This document shows positions 18,282 to 27,761 of a DNA stretch of 64,000 bases, piece by piece. How positions within the stretch are numbered: position 1 is the stretch's first letter; the number at the start of each line of letters is the position of its first letter. A program made the translations under genes and the position numbers. The stretch is from Streptomyces abyssomicinicus (GTDB lineage: Bacteria; Actinomycetota; Actinomycetes; Streptomycetales; Streptomycetaceae), in NCBI RefSeq assembly GCF_008974245.1, contig NZ_BBZI01000006.1, positions 1,101,126-1,165,125 on the forward strand, given 5' to 3'. The notes beneath the pieces are model-generated. The model was not told the DNA's origin and did no database searches. It was given only the letters and a program-made list of their open reading frames with translations.

Positions 18282-19484
18282 GTGAGTGAGACCGCTGTGC
18301 ACCTGGCCGCGTTCGCGGCGCTGCTGACCCCCGAGGGCCGCGCCCTCCTCGACGAGGTACGGGACGTGACCCCCGGCGAGGAACTGGCCACCGCCACCCG
18401 GTTGCGGAGGACCCACTCCCCGGAGCTGGTGTCGGCCGCCCTCACCCAGGCCCGTCTGCGCACCCGTGCCGCCGCCAAGTTCGGCGCGGAGGACGCCCGG
18501 CGGATGTTCTTCACCCCCAACGGCGTGGAGCAGTCCACGCGCGCCTCCGTGGCCGCCCACCGCGCCGCGCGGTTCGCCGCCCTCGGTGTCCGCTCCGTCG
18601 CCGACCTCTGCTGCGGCATCGGCGGCGACGCCGTCGCCCTCGCCCGGGCCGGCGTCCGCGTGCTGGCCGTCGACCGGGACCCGCTGACCGCCGCCGTCGC
18701 CCGGGCCAACGCCGAGGCGCTGGGCCTCACCGACCTGATCGAGGTGCGGGAGGCCGACGTCACCGAGGTGGACGCCGCGCCGTACGACGCGGTGTTCGTG
18801 GACCCGGCGCGCCGCGGCGGCCGGGGGCGGATCTTCGACCCGGAGGCCTACTCGCCGCCGCTGTCCTGGGCGGTGGAGGCCGCCCGCGGCGCCTCCCGTG
18901 CCGCCGCGCTGAAGGTGGCTCCCGGCATTCCGCACGATGCGGTGCCGGGGGACGCCGAGGCGGAGTGGATCTCGGACGGCGGCGACGTCAAGGAGGCCGT
19001 CCTCTGGTTCGGCGGGGCCGCCCGCCCCGGCGCGGTGTGCGCCACGCTGCTGCCGGGTCCGCGCCGGCTCGACGGCCGGGGGCTGCCCGATCCGGCCGTC
19101 CGGCCCGTCGGCCGGTACCTGTACGAGCCGGACGGCGCGGTGATCCGCGCGCATCTGGTCGCCGAGGTGGCCGAGGAGGTCGGCGGTGGGCTGATCGACG
19201 AGACCATCGCCTTCGTCACCTCCGACGAGCCGCACCCCACCCCGTACGCCACCGGGTACGAGATCACCGACACGCTGCCCTTCAACGTCAAGAAGCTGAA
19301 GGCGCTGCTGCGGGAACGTCAGGTCGGCACCCTCACCGTGAAGAAGCGCGGTTCGGCGGTCGAGCCGGAGGAACTGCGCCGCAAGGCACTGCCGAAGCCG
19401 CAGGGCAGGAACGCGGTGACGGTCTTCCTCACCCGCGTGGCGGGCGCTCCGACGATGCTGCTGGGGCACCCGCTGCCACGGTGA
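18282..19484 (+). CDS. Class I SAM methyltransferase with THUMP-like domain
   Basis: A 400-aa protein. Residues about 75-220 form a Rossmann methyltransferase: VADLCCGIGGDAVALARAGVRVLAVDRDP for the SAM site, and a VDPARRGGRGRIF motif where DPPY-type enzymes hold catalytic residues. The C-terminal third (FVTSDEPHPTPYATGYEITDTLPFNVKKLKALLRERQVGTLTVKKRG) matches the THUMP-like extension, which suggests tRNA or rRNA as substrate. The target base is not known. I chose GTG at 18282 (VSETAVHLAAF); the upstream in-frame ATG gives a Gly/Asp-repeat leader that looks untranslated. The product is cytoplasmic. It is divergent from groES. Confidence 0.88.
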   Translation: MSETAVHLAAFAALLTPEGRALLDEVRDVTPGEELATATRLRRTHSPELVSAALTQARLRTRAAAKFGAEDARRMFFTPNGVEQSTRASVAAHRAARFAALGVRSVADLCCGIGGDAVALARAGVRVLAVDRDPLTAAVARANAEALGLTDLIEVREADVTEVDAAPYDAVFVDPARRGGRGRIFDPEAYSPPLSWAVEAARGASRAAALKVAPGIPHDAVPGDAEAEWISDGGDVKEAVLWFGGAARPGAVCATLLPGPRRLDGRGLPDPAVRPVGRYLYEPDGAVIRAHLVAEVAEEVGGGLIDETIAFVTSDEPHPTPYATGYEITDTLPFNVKKLKALLRERQVGTLTVKKRGSAVEPEELRRKALPKPQGRNAVTVFLTRVAGAPTMLLGHPLPR

Positions 19485-19693
19485 GGCCACCGAGGAGCCC
19501 CGCCCGGGGCCCGGACGAGCCCGGGCGGAGCCCGGCGAGGGTGGCGGCAGTGCGTCGTCCCGGCGGGTGCGCCGGCCCGTGGTTCCTGCCGGACCGGCTG
19601 CCTGCGCACCGGATGCCTGCGGACCGCTGCACCCTGCCGCACCGCTGCGCCCTGCCGGACCGGCGCCCTGCCGGACCAACCCGCGCAGAAACG

Positions 19694-20872
19694 TTACTGC
19701 GACGAGAGGGCCGACAGCCCGGTGGACGGCACGGTGGACCGCCCGCCCGGGGAGGACGACACCTCCGGTTCCGGCCCCGCCGGGTCCGCCCCCGGCAGCA
19801 GCGACGCCCACAGCTCCCCCGCCTCCGGCTCGTCGGGCACCACCCGGTTCCGGTCGGCCGGGGCGGGGACGACCGGAAGTGTCACCGTCCGGACCCCTTC
19901 GGGCGGCAGACCGCGCAGGCTCTGCCCGAAGGCGGCCAGTTCCTCCAGCGAGTCGAGGCCGGTGTCGGCGGTGAGGCCGGAGGTCGCCGCGTCGGCCACC
20001 CGGTACAGGCGCACCGGGTCGGTCAGCAGTTCCGCCCGCGTGACCTCCTCCAGCAGTGCCTTCACCAGCTTCTGCTGGAGCCCTATGCGCCCCAGGTCGC
20101 TTCCGTCACCGACTCCGTGACGGGTGCGGGCGAGGGCCAGCGCCTGTTCGCCGTGGAGGCGGTGGACACCGGCCTCGATGTGCAGGTGGCTCCTGTCGTC
20201 GTCGATGGACTGCTCCACCTCCACCGTGACGCCGCCCAACGCGTCCACCAGGTCCGCGAATCCGGCGAAGTCGATCTCCAGGTAGTGGTCCACCGGCAGC
20301 CCGGTCATGGCCTCCACGGTCTTCACCGCGCAGACCGGCCCGCCCACCGCGTAGGCGCTGTTGAACATCACGCCGTGCGCGACGGCGGTGGAGCCGCCCT
20401 CCGGCAGCGGGCAGGCCGGGCGGGTCACCAGGGTGTCGCGCGGTATCGAGACCACGGTCGCCGAGGTCCTGCCCTCGTCCAGGTGCACCACCATCGCGGT
20501 GTCCGAACGCGCCCCGCCGGACGCGTCGCCGCCCCCGAGACGGTGGTTCTCCTCGCCGTCACGGGAGTCGGAGCCGAGCACCAGGATGTCCAGCGCCCCG
20601 CCCCCGCCGTCCCGCGCACCGCTCTCCGGCGACGGCTCGCCGGTCCCCACCGGCATGCCGACCGGCGCGTGCGGCCGGTCGTCCCCCAGCGCCGCGTCGA
20701 TGTCGACGCTGCGGATGTTGCCGTCCAGATGCCAGTACGCCCAGCCGCCACCGGCGGCGCCGAGCACCAGCACTCCCCCGAGCGTGTATCCGACGGCCCT
20801 GGTCCAGCGCCTGTTCGGCGTCCGGACGGCGGCTCCCCGGCCGCGCCCGCCGTGCCCCTCTGCTTCAGTCAC
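19694..20872 (-). CDS. LCP family protein (LytR-CpsA-Psr)
   Basis: A 392-aa type II membrane protein. A basic N-terminal tail (RTPNRRWTR) precedes one transmembrane helix (VGYTLGGVLVLGAAGGGWAYW); the rest is extracytoplasmic. The LCP domain shows ILVLGSDSRDGEENHR, RSDTAMVVHLDE, VVSIPRDTLV, INSAYA-like FNSAYAVGG, and LHGEQALALARTRHGVGDGSDLGR. LCP enzymes transfer glycopolymers from lipid carriers to peptidoglycan. The arginines and aspartates of the pocket are present. The C-terminus is Pro/Ser-rich. I chose GTG at 20872 because TATGTT lies 7 nt before it. A tandem 20-bp repeat sits at and beyond its -35 region. Confidence 0.9.
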   Translation of the reverse strand: MTEAEGHGGRGRGAAVRTPNRRWTRAVGYTLGGVLVLGAAGGGWAYWHLDGNIRSVDIDAALGDDRPHAPVGMPVGTGEPSPESGARDGGGGALDILVLGSDSRDGEENHRLGGGDASGGARSDTAMVVHLDEGRTSATVVSIPRDTLVTRPACPLPEGGSTAVAHGVMFNSAYAVGGPVCAVKTVEAMTGLPVDHYLEIDFAGFADLVDALGGVTVEVEQSIDDDRSHLHIEAGVHRLHGEQALALARTRHGVGDGSDLGRIGLQQKLVKALLEEVTRAELLTDPVRLYRVADAATSGLTADTGLDSLEELAAFGQSLRGLPPEGVRTVTLPVVPAPADRNRVVPDEPEAGELWASLLPGADPAGPEPEVSSSPGGRSTVPSTGLSALSSQ

Positions 20873-20879
20873 GGAGCAG

Positions 20880-20885
20880 AACATA
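20880..20885 (-). promoter_or_regulatory. -10 element, leaderless LCP gene
   Basis: TATGTT on the minus strand, 7 nt before the GTG start. Confidence 0.45.
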
Positions 20886-20902
20886 AGTCCGCACCGGCCC
20901 GG

Positions 20903-20942
20903 GAGGGAATCTCCCACCGGCCGAGGGAATCTCCCACCGGCC
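20903..20942. repeat. 20-bp direct repeat, two perfect copies, upstream of LCP gene
   Basis: Two adjacent identical 20-bp units (20903-20922 and 20923-20942), each containing GGGA-ATC-TCCC dyad symmetry. Their position at and beyond the -35 region suggests a paired regulator site. Confidence 0.7.
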
Positions 20943-21060
20943 GACGGCTGGACGGCGGTGGAAGCGACGGCCGGGGGCGGAGCCGCCGGACGGGCCGGTC
21001 AGTCCGGCCCGGGCCGGCCGCCGAAACGATGGACCGAAAGTTTCGACGGCCGTTTGCGAC

Positions 21061-22119
21061 TCAGATCGCCCCCGCGGCCGGAGGAGCCGTGCTGCTCCGC
21101 ACCACCAAACTGGTGGCCAGTTCCATCCGCGCGCCCGCCGTGGGCTTCTCCTCGCGTCCCAGTTCGAGAACCATCCTGGTGGCCGCCTCGGCCATCTCGG
21201 TGAGCGGCTGCCGGACGGTGGTCAGCGGCGGCCCCACCCAGCGGGCCACCGGCAGGTCGTCGAAGCCCACGACGCTCAGGTCGTCGGGGATCCGCAGCCC
21301 GAGTTCGCGCGCCGCCTCGTAGATGCCCAGCGCCTGGAGGTCGTTGCCGGCGAAGACCGCCGTGGGCCGGTTCTCGCGGCGCAGCAGGTCCAGGCCGAGC
21401 CGGTAGCCGGCCTCGTGATGAAAGTCACCGTCGAGGATCAGGCCCGGGTCCACGGCCAGCCCGGCGGTCTCCAGCGCGGCACGGTAGCCGTCCACCCGCG
21501 CCCGCGCGCACATCATCCGGGTGGGGCCGCTGATGGCGCCGATCCGGGTGTGCCCGAGCTCCACCAGGTGGCGGGTGGCGGAGAGTCCGCCCTGCCAGTT
21601 CGTGGCGCCGACCGAGGGCACGTCGGCGCCGGGGTCGCCGGCCGGGTCCATCACCACGAACGGGATGGACCGGCTCGTCAGCAGCGTGCGCTGGCCCTCG
21701 TCCAGGCCGGACAGGACCAGGATCACGCCGTGCGGCCGGCGGGCGGCCACCTGGTCCGCCCAACTCCCCCCGGGCGTATGGCGTCCGGCGCTCTCCGAGA
21801 GCACCACGCTGAGGCCCGCGCGCCGGGCGGCGCGCTCCACCCCGCGGATGACCTCCATCGCCCAGGCGCTCTCCAGTTCGTGGAAGACGAGTTCGATCAG
21901 CGGGGACCTGGAGGCGTCCGCACGCCGCCTGCGGTAACCGTGGCTCCGCAGCAGGCGCTCCACGCGGGAGCGGGTCGCAGGGGCCACGTCGGCCCTGCCG
22001 TTGAGGACTTTCGAAACAGTCGGAGCGGACACACCGGCCGCCCGGGCGATCTCGGCAAGCGTCGCTGTGCGCCCCTGCCGGGGCACGGAGGGGGTTTCGG
22101 CGGAATCCGGAGACGTCAT
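21061..22119 (-). CDS. bxlR: LacI family repressor, BxlR-like
   Basis: A 352-aa LacI/GalR regulator. The HTH is at residues 18-65: ATLAEIARAAGVSAPTVSKVLNGRADVAP followed by the hinge helix. A periplasmic-binding-like effector domain follows, with GVILVLSGLDE, FVVMDPAGDPG, HLVELGHTRIGAISGP, TAVFAGNDLQALG and DLSVVGFDDLP. It is divergent from a sugar ABC operon that ends in a family 3 glycosidase, the arrangement described for bxlR-bxlEFGA of S. thermoviolaceus. It probably represses that operon and its own gene and is released by xylose or xylo-oligosaccharides. The ligand is inferred from context; cellobiose is an alternative. Confidence 0.85.
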   Translation of the reverse strand: MTSPDSAETPSVPRQGRTATLAEIARAAGVSAPTVSKVLNGRADVAPATRSRVERLLRSHGYRRRRADASRSPLIELVFHELESAWAMEVIRGVERAARRAGLSVVLSESAGRHTPGGSWADQVAARRPHGVILVLSGLDEGQRTLLTSRSIPFVVMDPAGDPGADVPSVGATNWQGGLSATRHLVELGHTRIGAISGPTRMMCARARVDGYRAALETAGLAVDPGLILDGDFHHEAGYRLGLDLLRRENRPTAVFAGNDLQALGIYEAARELGLRIPDDLSVVGFDDLPVARWVGPPLTTVRQPLTEMAEAATRMVLELGREEKPTAGARMELATSLVVRSSTAPPAAGAI

Positions 22120-22148
22120 GGTTCGGGATCGTATATCTGCGCTACCTC

Positions 22149-22177
22149 TTGACGAACCCCTCTGACGCGCTTAGGTT
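22149..22177 (+). promoter_or_regulatory. Promoter of the bxlEFGA-like operon
   Basis: TTGACG, 17 nt, TAGGTT, followed about 22 nt later by the operator palindrome. This geometry suits steric repression. Confidence 0.7.
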
Positions 22178-22198
22178 CCCAAAACATTCGCGGCATCG

Positions 22199-22213
22199 TT
22201 CGAAAGCTTCGAA
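22199..22213. promoter_or_regulatory. LacI-type operator
   Basis: TTCGAA-AGC-TTCGAA with a core AAGCTT, just downstream of the promoter. CGAA/TTCG arms are what I recall for BxlR sites. Confidence 0.65.
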
Positions 22214-22293
22214 GGAAGCACCCCACAGGGCCGTGCCGAGAGTTACCCGACGGGCAAACACCCCCACGGCGCCCGATCCCCGTAGTTGCGGTC

Positions 22294-22318
22294 AAGGAAG
22301 ACCGCTTCCTTCAAGGAG
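22294..22318 (+). promoter_or_regulatory. Hairpin next to the ribosome site of the solute-binding protein gene
   Basis: AAGGAAG-ACCG-CTTCCTT forms a perfect 7-bp stem. Its second arm is also nearly complementary to the AAGGAG ribosome site at 22313-22318, so it could pair with either. Confidence 0.45.
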
Positions 22319-22327
22319 TGCTAGTCC

Positions 22328-23638
22328 ATGGAGTCCTACAGCAGGCGTTGGTTCCTCGGCGTCAGTGGCGCCACCATGCTCTCCGCCGGTCTCACCGCCT
22401 GTGGTTCCAGCGATTCCGGCAGCGGCAAGAAGGACAGCGAGCTGACGGCGTTCGTCTGGGGAGACGACGCCGCGAGGATCCAGGAAGACGCGATCAAGAC
22501 CTTCAACGCGTCCTCCGCCGCCAAGAAGACCGGCGGCACGATCAAGCTGCAGCGCATTCCGGGCAGCGACTACCCTGCCAAGCTGCGCACTGCCATGGGC
22601 TCGCCGAGCGCGCCGGACCTGTTCTTCAACTGGGGCGGCGGCTCGATCAAGGCTTACGTCGACGAGGACCAGCTCATCGACCTGCACGACATCATCGAGT
22701 CCACCCCGGCGCTGAAGAACGGCTTCCTGCCGTCGATCATCCAGTCCGGTGCGCTCGAGGGCCGCCCGTACGGCATTCCGATGCGTGGCATGCAGCCCGT
22801 CCTGCTGTTCTTCAACAAGAAGGTCTTCAAGGACGCCGGCCTCGAGCCGCCGACCAGCTGGACCCAGCTGGTCGAGATCAACAAGAAGTTCAGGGCCAGG
22901 GGCATCCAGCCGTTCGCGCTCGGCGGCGCGGACAAGTGGACCGAGCTGATGTGGGTGTCGTACCTGGTGGACCGCATCGGCGGCCCCGAGGTCTTCCGCA
23001 AGATCCAGTCCGGCGACCCCGCCGCCTGGGGCGACCCGGCGGTGCTCCGCGCGGCCGAGGAGATCAAGGGCCTGGTCGACAACGAGGCGTTCGGCAAGGG
23101 CTTCAGCTCCGTCCAGTACAACAACGGCGGTGCCTCCGCCCTGCTGGCCAAGGGCAAGGCCGCCATGCACCTGATGGGCTCGTGGGAGTACTCGACCCAG
23201 CTCGGCAAGTTCAAGGCGTTCGCCGAGAAGGACCTCGGCTGGGTCGCCTTCCCGGCGTACGACGGCGGCGCGGGCGACATCAGGAACGTCGTCGGCAACC
23301 CGACCAACTACTGGTCGCTCAGCTCCCGCACCCAGAACAAGGAAGCGGCGATCGAGTTCCTCAAGACCTGCGCGTCCGAGGAGTACACCAAGGCGCTGAT
23401 CGCCAACGGCGACATCCCCACCACCGCCAACGCGGGCGCGCTCCTCGAAGACTCGCCCAACCCGGAGTTCGCGAAGTTCCAGTACGAGCTGGTCCAGAAC
23501 GCCCCCGCGTTCACCCTCAGCTGGGACCAGGCCGTCAAGCCCGACTGGTCTGCTCCGATGCTCACCGAAATCGACAAGCTCTTCCTGGGCCAGTCCTCGC
23601 CCAAGGAGTTCGTCACCGCACTGAAGGGGCTCAAGTGA
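22328..23638 (+). CDS. bxlE: Xylo-oligosaccharide ABC transporter substrate-binding lipoprotein
   Basis: A 436-aa extracellular solute-binding protein anchored as a lipoprotein. The signal has SRRWFLG at residues 5-11, a twin-arginine-type motif, and lipobox LTAC with Cys25. The mature part is a family 1 sugar-binding fold: [60 protein letters not shown], and [21 protein letters not shown]. It has AAGGAG 9 nt before the ATG. The stop overlaps the next start (GTGA). The sugar is inferred from the terminal glycosidase gene and from the BxlE arrangement; substrate identity is not proven by sequence. Confidence 0.88.
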   Translation: MESYSRRWFLGVSGATMLSAGLTACGSSDSGSGKKDSELTAFVWGDDAARIQEDAIKTFNASSAAKKTGGTIKLQRIPGSDYPAKLRTAMGSPSAPDLFFNWGGGSIKAYVDEDQLIDLHDIIESTPALKNGFLPSIIQSGALEGRPYGIPMRGMQPVLLFFNKKVFKDAGLEPPTSWTQLVEINKKFRARGIQPFALGGADKWTELMWVSYLVDRIGGPEVFRKIQSGDPAAWGDPAVLRAAEEIKGLVDNEAFGKGFSSVQYNNGGASALLAKGKAAMHLMGSWEYSTQLGKFKAFAEKDLGWVAFPAYDGGAGDIRNVVGNPTNYWSLSSRTQNKEAAIEFLKTCASEEYTKALIANGDIPTTANAGALLEDSPNPEFAKFQYELVQNAPAFTLSWDQAVKPDWSAPMLTEIDKLFLGQSSPKEFVTALKGLK

Positions 23639-24540
23639 CCGAGCCGGTCACCAAATCCGTCGACGCAGCGCCCAAGGGCGGCGTTCGGGCAACCCAGGTG
23701 GGTCGCCCGAACGCGTCCTGGGCGCTGCCCGGCGTCCTGTTCTTCCTGTTCTTCGCTGTCGCTCCGATGGCGCTGGCCGTCTACCTCTCCTTCACCGAGT
23801 GGAACGGCCTCGGCGACCCCGAATTCGTGGGCCTGGAGAACTGGCGCAACCTCGTCAGCGATCCTCGCCTCACCCAGTCACTGACCGTCACCGTCGCGCT
23901 GACCGTCGTCAGCTGGGTCTTCCAGACCGTCATCGCGCTTCTGCTCGGTGTCTGGGCCTCCGGCAAGCAGCGCAACCGCGCTGTCCTGTCGGCGATCTTC
24001 TTCACGCCGTTCCTGCTGTCCTCCACGGCGATCGCACTGCTCTTCTTCGCCCTCCTCGACCCGAACTTCGGCGTCATCAAGGGCGACACGCTCGGCACCA
24101 CCTCGGGCGCCTTCCTGGCGATCGTCTTCGTCGGCGGCTGGCAGTTCATCCCGTTCCACACCCTGATCTACCAGGGTGGCGCGCGGCAGATCCCCGAGGT
24201 CCTGTACCAGGCCGCCGCGATCGACGGGGCGGGCCGTGTACGCCAGTTCTTCTCCATCACGCTGCCCCAGCTGCGGCACACCATGGCGATGTCCAGCGTG
24301 CTGATGGTGGTGGGCTCCCTGACCTACTTCGAGACCGTGCTGATCCTCACCCAGGGCGGGCCGGGCACCGACACCGCGATCCTGCCGTACCTCATGTACG
24401 AAGCCGGTTTCCGGTCCTACGACTTCGGCTACGCCAGCGCGGTCGCCACCTTCCTGGTGTTCGCCGCGACCGGCCTCTCCCTGCTGATGGTCCGGATCAC
24501 CGGGTTCGGTTCCATGCGCAGCGCCCGAGAGGGGATGTGA
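23635..24540 (+). CDS. bxlF: Sugar ABC transporter permease 1
   Basis: A 301-aa MalF-type inner-membrane permease with about six transmembrane helices, the first at [20 protein letters not shown]. The EAA loop that docks the ATPase is present ([21 protein letters not shown]). The GTG start overlaps the bxlE stop by 4 nt and the stop overlaps the next GTG in the same way, so the three are translationally coupled. No ATPase gene is in the operon; such importers in Streptomyces share the MsiK ATPase, which is encoded elsewhere. Confidence 0.9.
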   Translation: MTEPVTKSVDAAPKGGVRATQVGRPNASWALPGVLFFLFFAVAPMALAVYLSFTEWNGLGDPEFVGLENWRNLVSDPRLTQSLTVTVALTVVSWVFQTVIALLLGVWASGKQRNRAVLSAIFFTPFLLSSTAIALLFFALLDPNFGVIKGDTLGTTSGAFLAIVFVGGWQFIPFHTLIYQGGARQIPEVLYQAAAIDGAGRVRQFFSITLPQLRHTMAMSSVLMVVGSLTYFETVLILTQGGPGTDTAILPYLMYEAGFRSYDFGYASAVATFLVFAATGLSLLMVRITGFGSMRSAREGM

Positions 24541-25403
24541 CCCACATGTCCCACCGCAGCACCGCCACCGCGCCGCGCCGCTCCCGGTCGAGGCGGAGCA
24601 ACCCCGTCGCGGGTGTCGCCTCGTTCGTGTGGCTGCTCATCGTGCTCATCCCCCTCTACGCGATGATCACGACCTCGCTCGCCGGACCCGAGGAGGCGGT
24701 GGGCCGCAACGCCCTCAAGCCTCCGAACGATCCGACGCTGGACAACTACAGCCTGGTGCTGGAGTCCGGTTTCCCGCACTACCTGCTGAACACCGCGCTG
24801 GCCGCTCTCGGCGTCGTTGCCATCGTTGTCGGGCTCACGGTTCCCCTGGCCTTCGTCGCGGTCCGCAACCGCGGCTTCTGGTCCGGCGGCGCGTTCCGGC
24901 TGTTCCTCCTCGGCGTCGCCATCCCGGCGCAGGCCGTCGTGGTGCCGCTCTACCTGATGATCACCAAGCTGAACGTCTACGACAGCCTGTGGGCGATCGT
25001 CCTGCCGACGGCCGCCTTCGCCATGCCGGTCTCGGTGCTGATCCTGGTCGGCACCCTGCGCGACATCTCCGAGGAGTCGTACGAGGCGATGGCCCTGGAC
25101 GGTGCCTCGCCGACCCGTATGCTCTTCCAGCTGGTGATTCCGCTGGCCAAGGGCGGCATCAGCACGGTGATCATCTATTCCGCGCTGCAGGCCTGGAACG
25201 GATTCCTGTTCCCCCTGATCTTCACCCAGTCCGAAGAACCCCGGGTCCTCACCCTGGGTCTGTACAACTACGTCAGCCAGTTCGGGGTCAACATTCCCGC
25301 GCTGCTGGCCTCCGTCGTCCTTTCCGGCGTGCCGATCTTCGTCGTTTACCTGGTGGCCCGTCGGGCCCTGGTGAGCGGGTTGATGGGCGTCGGCGGCAAG
25401 TAA
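24537..25403 (+). CDS. bxlG: Sugar ABC transporter permease 2
   Basis: A 288-aa MalG-type permease. After an Arg-rich cytoplasmic start it has FVWLLIVLIPLYAMITTS and about five more membrane segments. The EAA loop reads YEAMALDGASPTRMLFQLVIPLAKGG. GTG at 24537 overlaps the bxlF stop and lies close to GAGAGG; the ATG at 24546 is a possible alternative. With bxlF it forms the channel of the importer. Confidence 0.9.
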   Translation: MTHMSHRSTATAPRRSRSRRSNPVAGVASFVWLLIVLIPLYAMITTSLAGPEEAVGRNALKPPNDPTLDNYSLVLESGFPHYLLNTALAALGVVAIVVGLTVPLAFVAVRNRGFWSGGAFRLFLLGVAIPAQAVVVPLYLMITKLNVYDSLWAIVLPTAAFAMPVSVLILVGTLRDISEESYEAMALDGASPTRMLFQLVIPLAKGGISTVIIYSALQAWNGFLFPLIFTQSEEPRVLTLGLYNYVSQFGVNIPALLASVVLSGVPIFVVYLVARRALVSGLMGVGGK

Positions 25404-25422
25404 CACTTCTCTCAGGAGCATC

Positions 25423-27741
25423 ATGACCGCCCCCTGGCGCGATTCCGCACTGCCCGCCGAAGCCCGTGTCGAGGATCTTCTCTCCCGGATGACCCTGGAG
25501 GAGAAGGCCGCACAGCTCTACGGAGTGTGGGTCGGCGCCTCGACGGACGCGGAAGCCGGCGTCGCCCCCCACCAGCACGAGATGGCCACCGACTGGAACT
25601 GGGACGAGGTGATCACCCACGGCCTGGGCCAGATCACCCGTTCCTACGGCACCGCGCCGATCGCCCCGGACGAGGGCGCCCGCGCGCTCGCCCGGGCCCA
25701 GCGGACGATCATGGCCGCCAACCGGTTCGGCATCCCGGCCGTCGCCCACGAGGAGTGCCTGGCCGGGTTCACGGCCTGGGGTGCCACCGCGTACCCGGTG
25801 CCGCTCGCCTGGGGCGCCTCCTTCGACCCGCAGCTGGTCGAGGAGCTGGGTCGCCGCATCGGCTCCGACCTGGTCGCGGCCGGCGTCCAGCAGGGCCTCG
25901 CGCCCGTGCTGGACGTGGTGCGCGACCTGCGCTGGGGCCGGGTCGAGGAGACCATCGGCGAGGACCCGTACCTGGTCGGCACGGTCGCCTCCGCGTACGT
26001 GCGCGGCCTCGAGTCCACCGGTGTGGTGGCCACCCTCAAGCACTTCGCCGGCTACGCCTCCTCGGCGGGCGCCCGCAACCACGCCCCGGTGCGCGCCGGC
26101 GAGCGCGAGTTCGCCGACGTGACGCTGCCTCCGTTCGAGCACGGACTGCGGCACGGCGGGGCACGATCGGTGATGGCCGCCTACACGGAGATCGACGGCG
26201 TTCCCTCCCACTCCGACGCGACCCTCCTCACCGACCTGCTGCGGGAGCGGTGGGGCTTCACCGGCACCGTGGTCGCCGACTACTTCGGCGTCGGTTTCCT
26301 GGAGAGCCTCCAGCGGGTCGCGGACGGCCTCGGCGACGCCGCCCGGGTGGCGCTGGAGGCGGGCGTCGACGTCGAGCTGCCCACCCTGCGCTGCTACGGC
26401 AAGCCGCTGGTGGAGGAGGTGCGCGCGGGCCGGGTCTCCGAGGAGCTGGTGGACCGGGCCGCACGCCGGGTGCTGCTGCAGAAGTGCGAACTGGGCCTGC
26501 TGGACGAGGGCTGGTCGCCGGAGCCCAAGGGCTCCCTCGACCTGGACTCCGCCGGCAACCGCGCGCTCGCCCGCCGGATCGCCGAGGAGTCGGTGGTGCT
26601 GCTGGCGAACGGCGGCGGCGCCCTGCCGCTGGGCCCCTCCGCGGGCCGTCGCATCGCCGTGGTCGGTCCGCGGGCCGACGACGCGATGGCGATGCTGGGC
26701 TGCTACTCGTTCCCCTCCCACGTGCTGCCGCACCACCCCGAGGTCGAACTCGGTGTGGAGATCCCCACGGTGCTCGAGGCAGTGCGGGGCGAGTTCCCGG
26801 ACGCCACGGTGGAGTTCGCCGCCGGATGCGACACCCAGGACCCCGACACCTCCGGGTTCGCGGACGCCGCCTCGCTGGCCTCCTCCTCCGACGTGGTCGT
26901 CGCCGTGCTGGGCGACCGGGCCGGGCTCTTCGGCCGCGGCACCTCGGGTGAGGGCTGCGACGCCGCCGACCTCGCCCTGCCGGGCGTGCAGGGCGAACTG
27001 CTGGACGCGCTCCTGGAGACCGGCAAGCCGGTCGTCCTGGTGCTGCTCACCGGCCGGCCGTACGCGCTGGGCCGCTGGGCGGACCGGCTCGCCGGTGTCG
27101 TCCAGGGCTTCTTCCCGGGCGAGGAGGGCGGATCCGCGGTGGCGGGCGTGCTCTCCGGGCGGGTCTCCCCGTCCGGCCGGCTGCCCATCAGCGTGCCGCG
27201 CGACCCGGGCGGCCAGCCCTGGACCTACCTCCAGCCGCCGCTGGGCCTGGCCAACGAGATCACCAACCTCGACCCGACGCCGCTCTACCCCTTCGGCCAC
27301 GGCCTGTCGTACGCCTCCTTCGCCTGGGAGGTCTTCGAGGCCCCGGCCTCCGGCGCCGAGATCGGCACCGACGGCACCTACGAGGTGTCGGCGACCGTGC
27401 GCAACACCGGCGACCTGGCCGGCACCGAGGTGGTGCAGCTGTACCTGCACGACCCCGTCGCCACGGTCACCCGCCCGGACATGCGCCTGATCGGCTACCA
27501 GCGGGTGGAGCTGTCCCCCGGCGAGGCGCGCCGGGTGACCTTCCGGTTCCACGCCGACCTCGCGTCGTTCACCGGCCGCGCCGGCACCCGGGTGGTCGAG
27601 CCCGGAAGGCTGGAACTGCGCCTCGCCGCCTCCTCGGCGGACGTGCGGCACGTCTTCCCGCTCACCCTGAACGGTGAGACCCGGGTGGTCGGGCACGACC
27701 GGGAGCTGCTCTGCCCGACGGAGGTCAGCAAGGCCGAATGA
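25423..27741 (+). CDS. bxlA: Family 3 glycoside hydrolase, BxlA-like beta-xylosidase
   Basis: A 772-aa GH3 enzyme with no signal peptide, so it cleaves imported oligosaccharides in the cytoplasm. The N-terminal barrel has FGIPAVAHEECLAG, GRVEETIGEDPYLVG, and TLKHFAGY. The nucleophile is Asp286 in TGTVVADYFGVGF. The second domain starts near residue 390 (AEESVVLLANGGGALPLG). A fibronectin III-like domain closes the protein (TVRNTGDLAGTEVVQLYLHDPV). Length and operon position match BxlA of S. thermoviolaceus (about 770 aa from memory). It has TCAGGAG before the ATG, 19 nt after the bxlG stop. Beta-glucosidase activity is possible. Confidence 0.9.
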   Translation: MTAPWRDSALPAEARVEDLLSRMTLEEKAAQLYGVWVGASTDAEAGVAPHQHEMATDWNWDEVITHGLGQITRSYGTAPIAPDEGARALARAQRTIMAANRFGIPAVAHEECLAGFTAWGATAYPVPLAWGASFDPQLVEELGRRIGSDLVAAGVQQGLAPVLDVVRDLRWGRVEETIGEDPYLVGTVASAYVRGLESTGVVATLKHFAGYASSAGARNHAPVRAGEREFADVTLPPFEHGLRHGGARSVMAAYTEIDGVPSHSDATLLTDLLRERWGFTGTVVADYFGVGFLESLQRVADGLGDAARVALEAGVDVELPTLRCYGKPLVEEVRAGRVSEELVDRAARRVLLQKCELGLLDEGWSPEPKGSLDLDSAGNRALARRIAEESVVLLANGGGALPLGPSAGRRIAVVGPRADDAMAMLGCYSFPSHVLPHHPEVELGVEIPTVLEAVRGEFPDATVEFAAGCDTQDPDTSGFADAASLASSSDVVVAVLGDRAGLFGRGTSGEGCDAADLALPGVQGELLDALLETGKPVVLVLLTGRPYALGRWADRLAGVVQGFFPGEEGGSAVAGVLSGRVSPSGRLPISVPRDPGGQPWTYLQPPLGLANEITNLDPTPLYPFGHGLSYASFAWEVFEAPASGAEIGTDGTYEVSATVRNTGDLAGTEVVQLYLHDPVATVTRPDMRLIGYQRVELSPGEARRVTFRFHADLASFTGRAGTRVVEPGRLELRLAASSADVRHVFPLTLNGETRVVGHDRELLCPTEVSKAE

Positions 27742-27761
27742 CGGCCTGGGACCGCCCTCGC

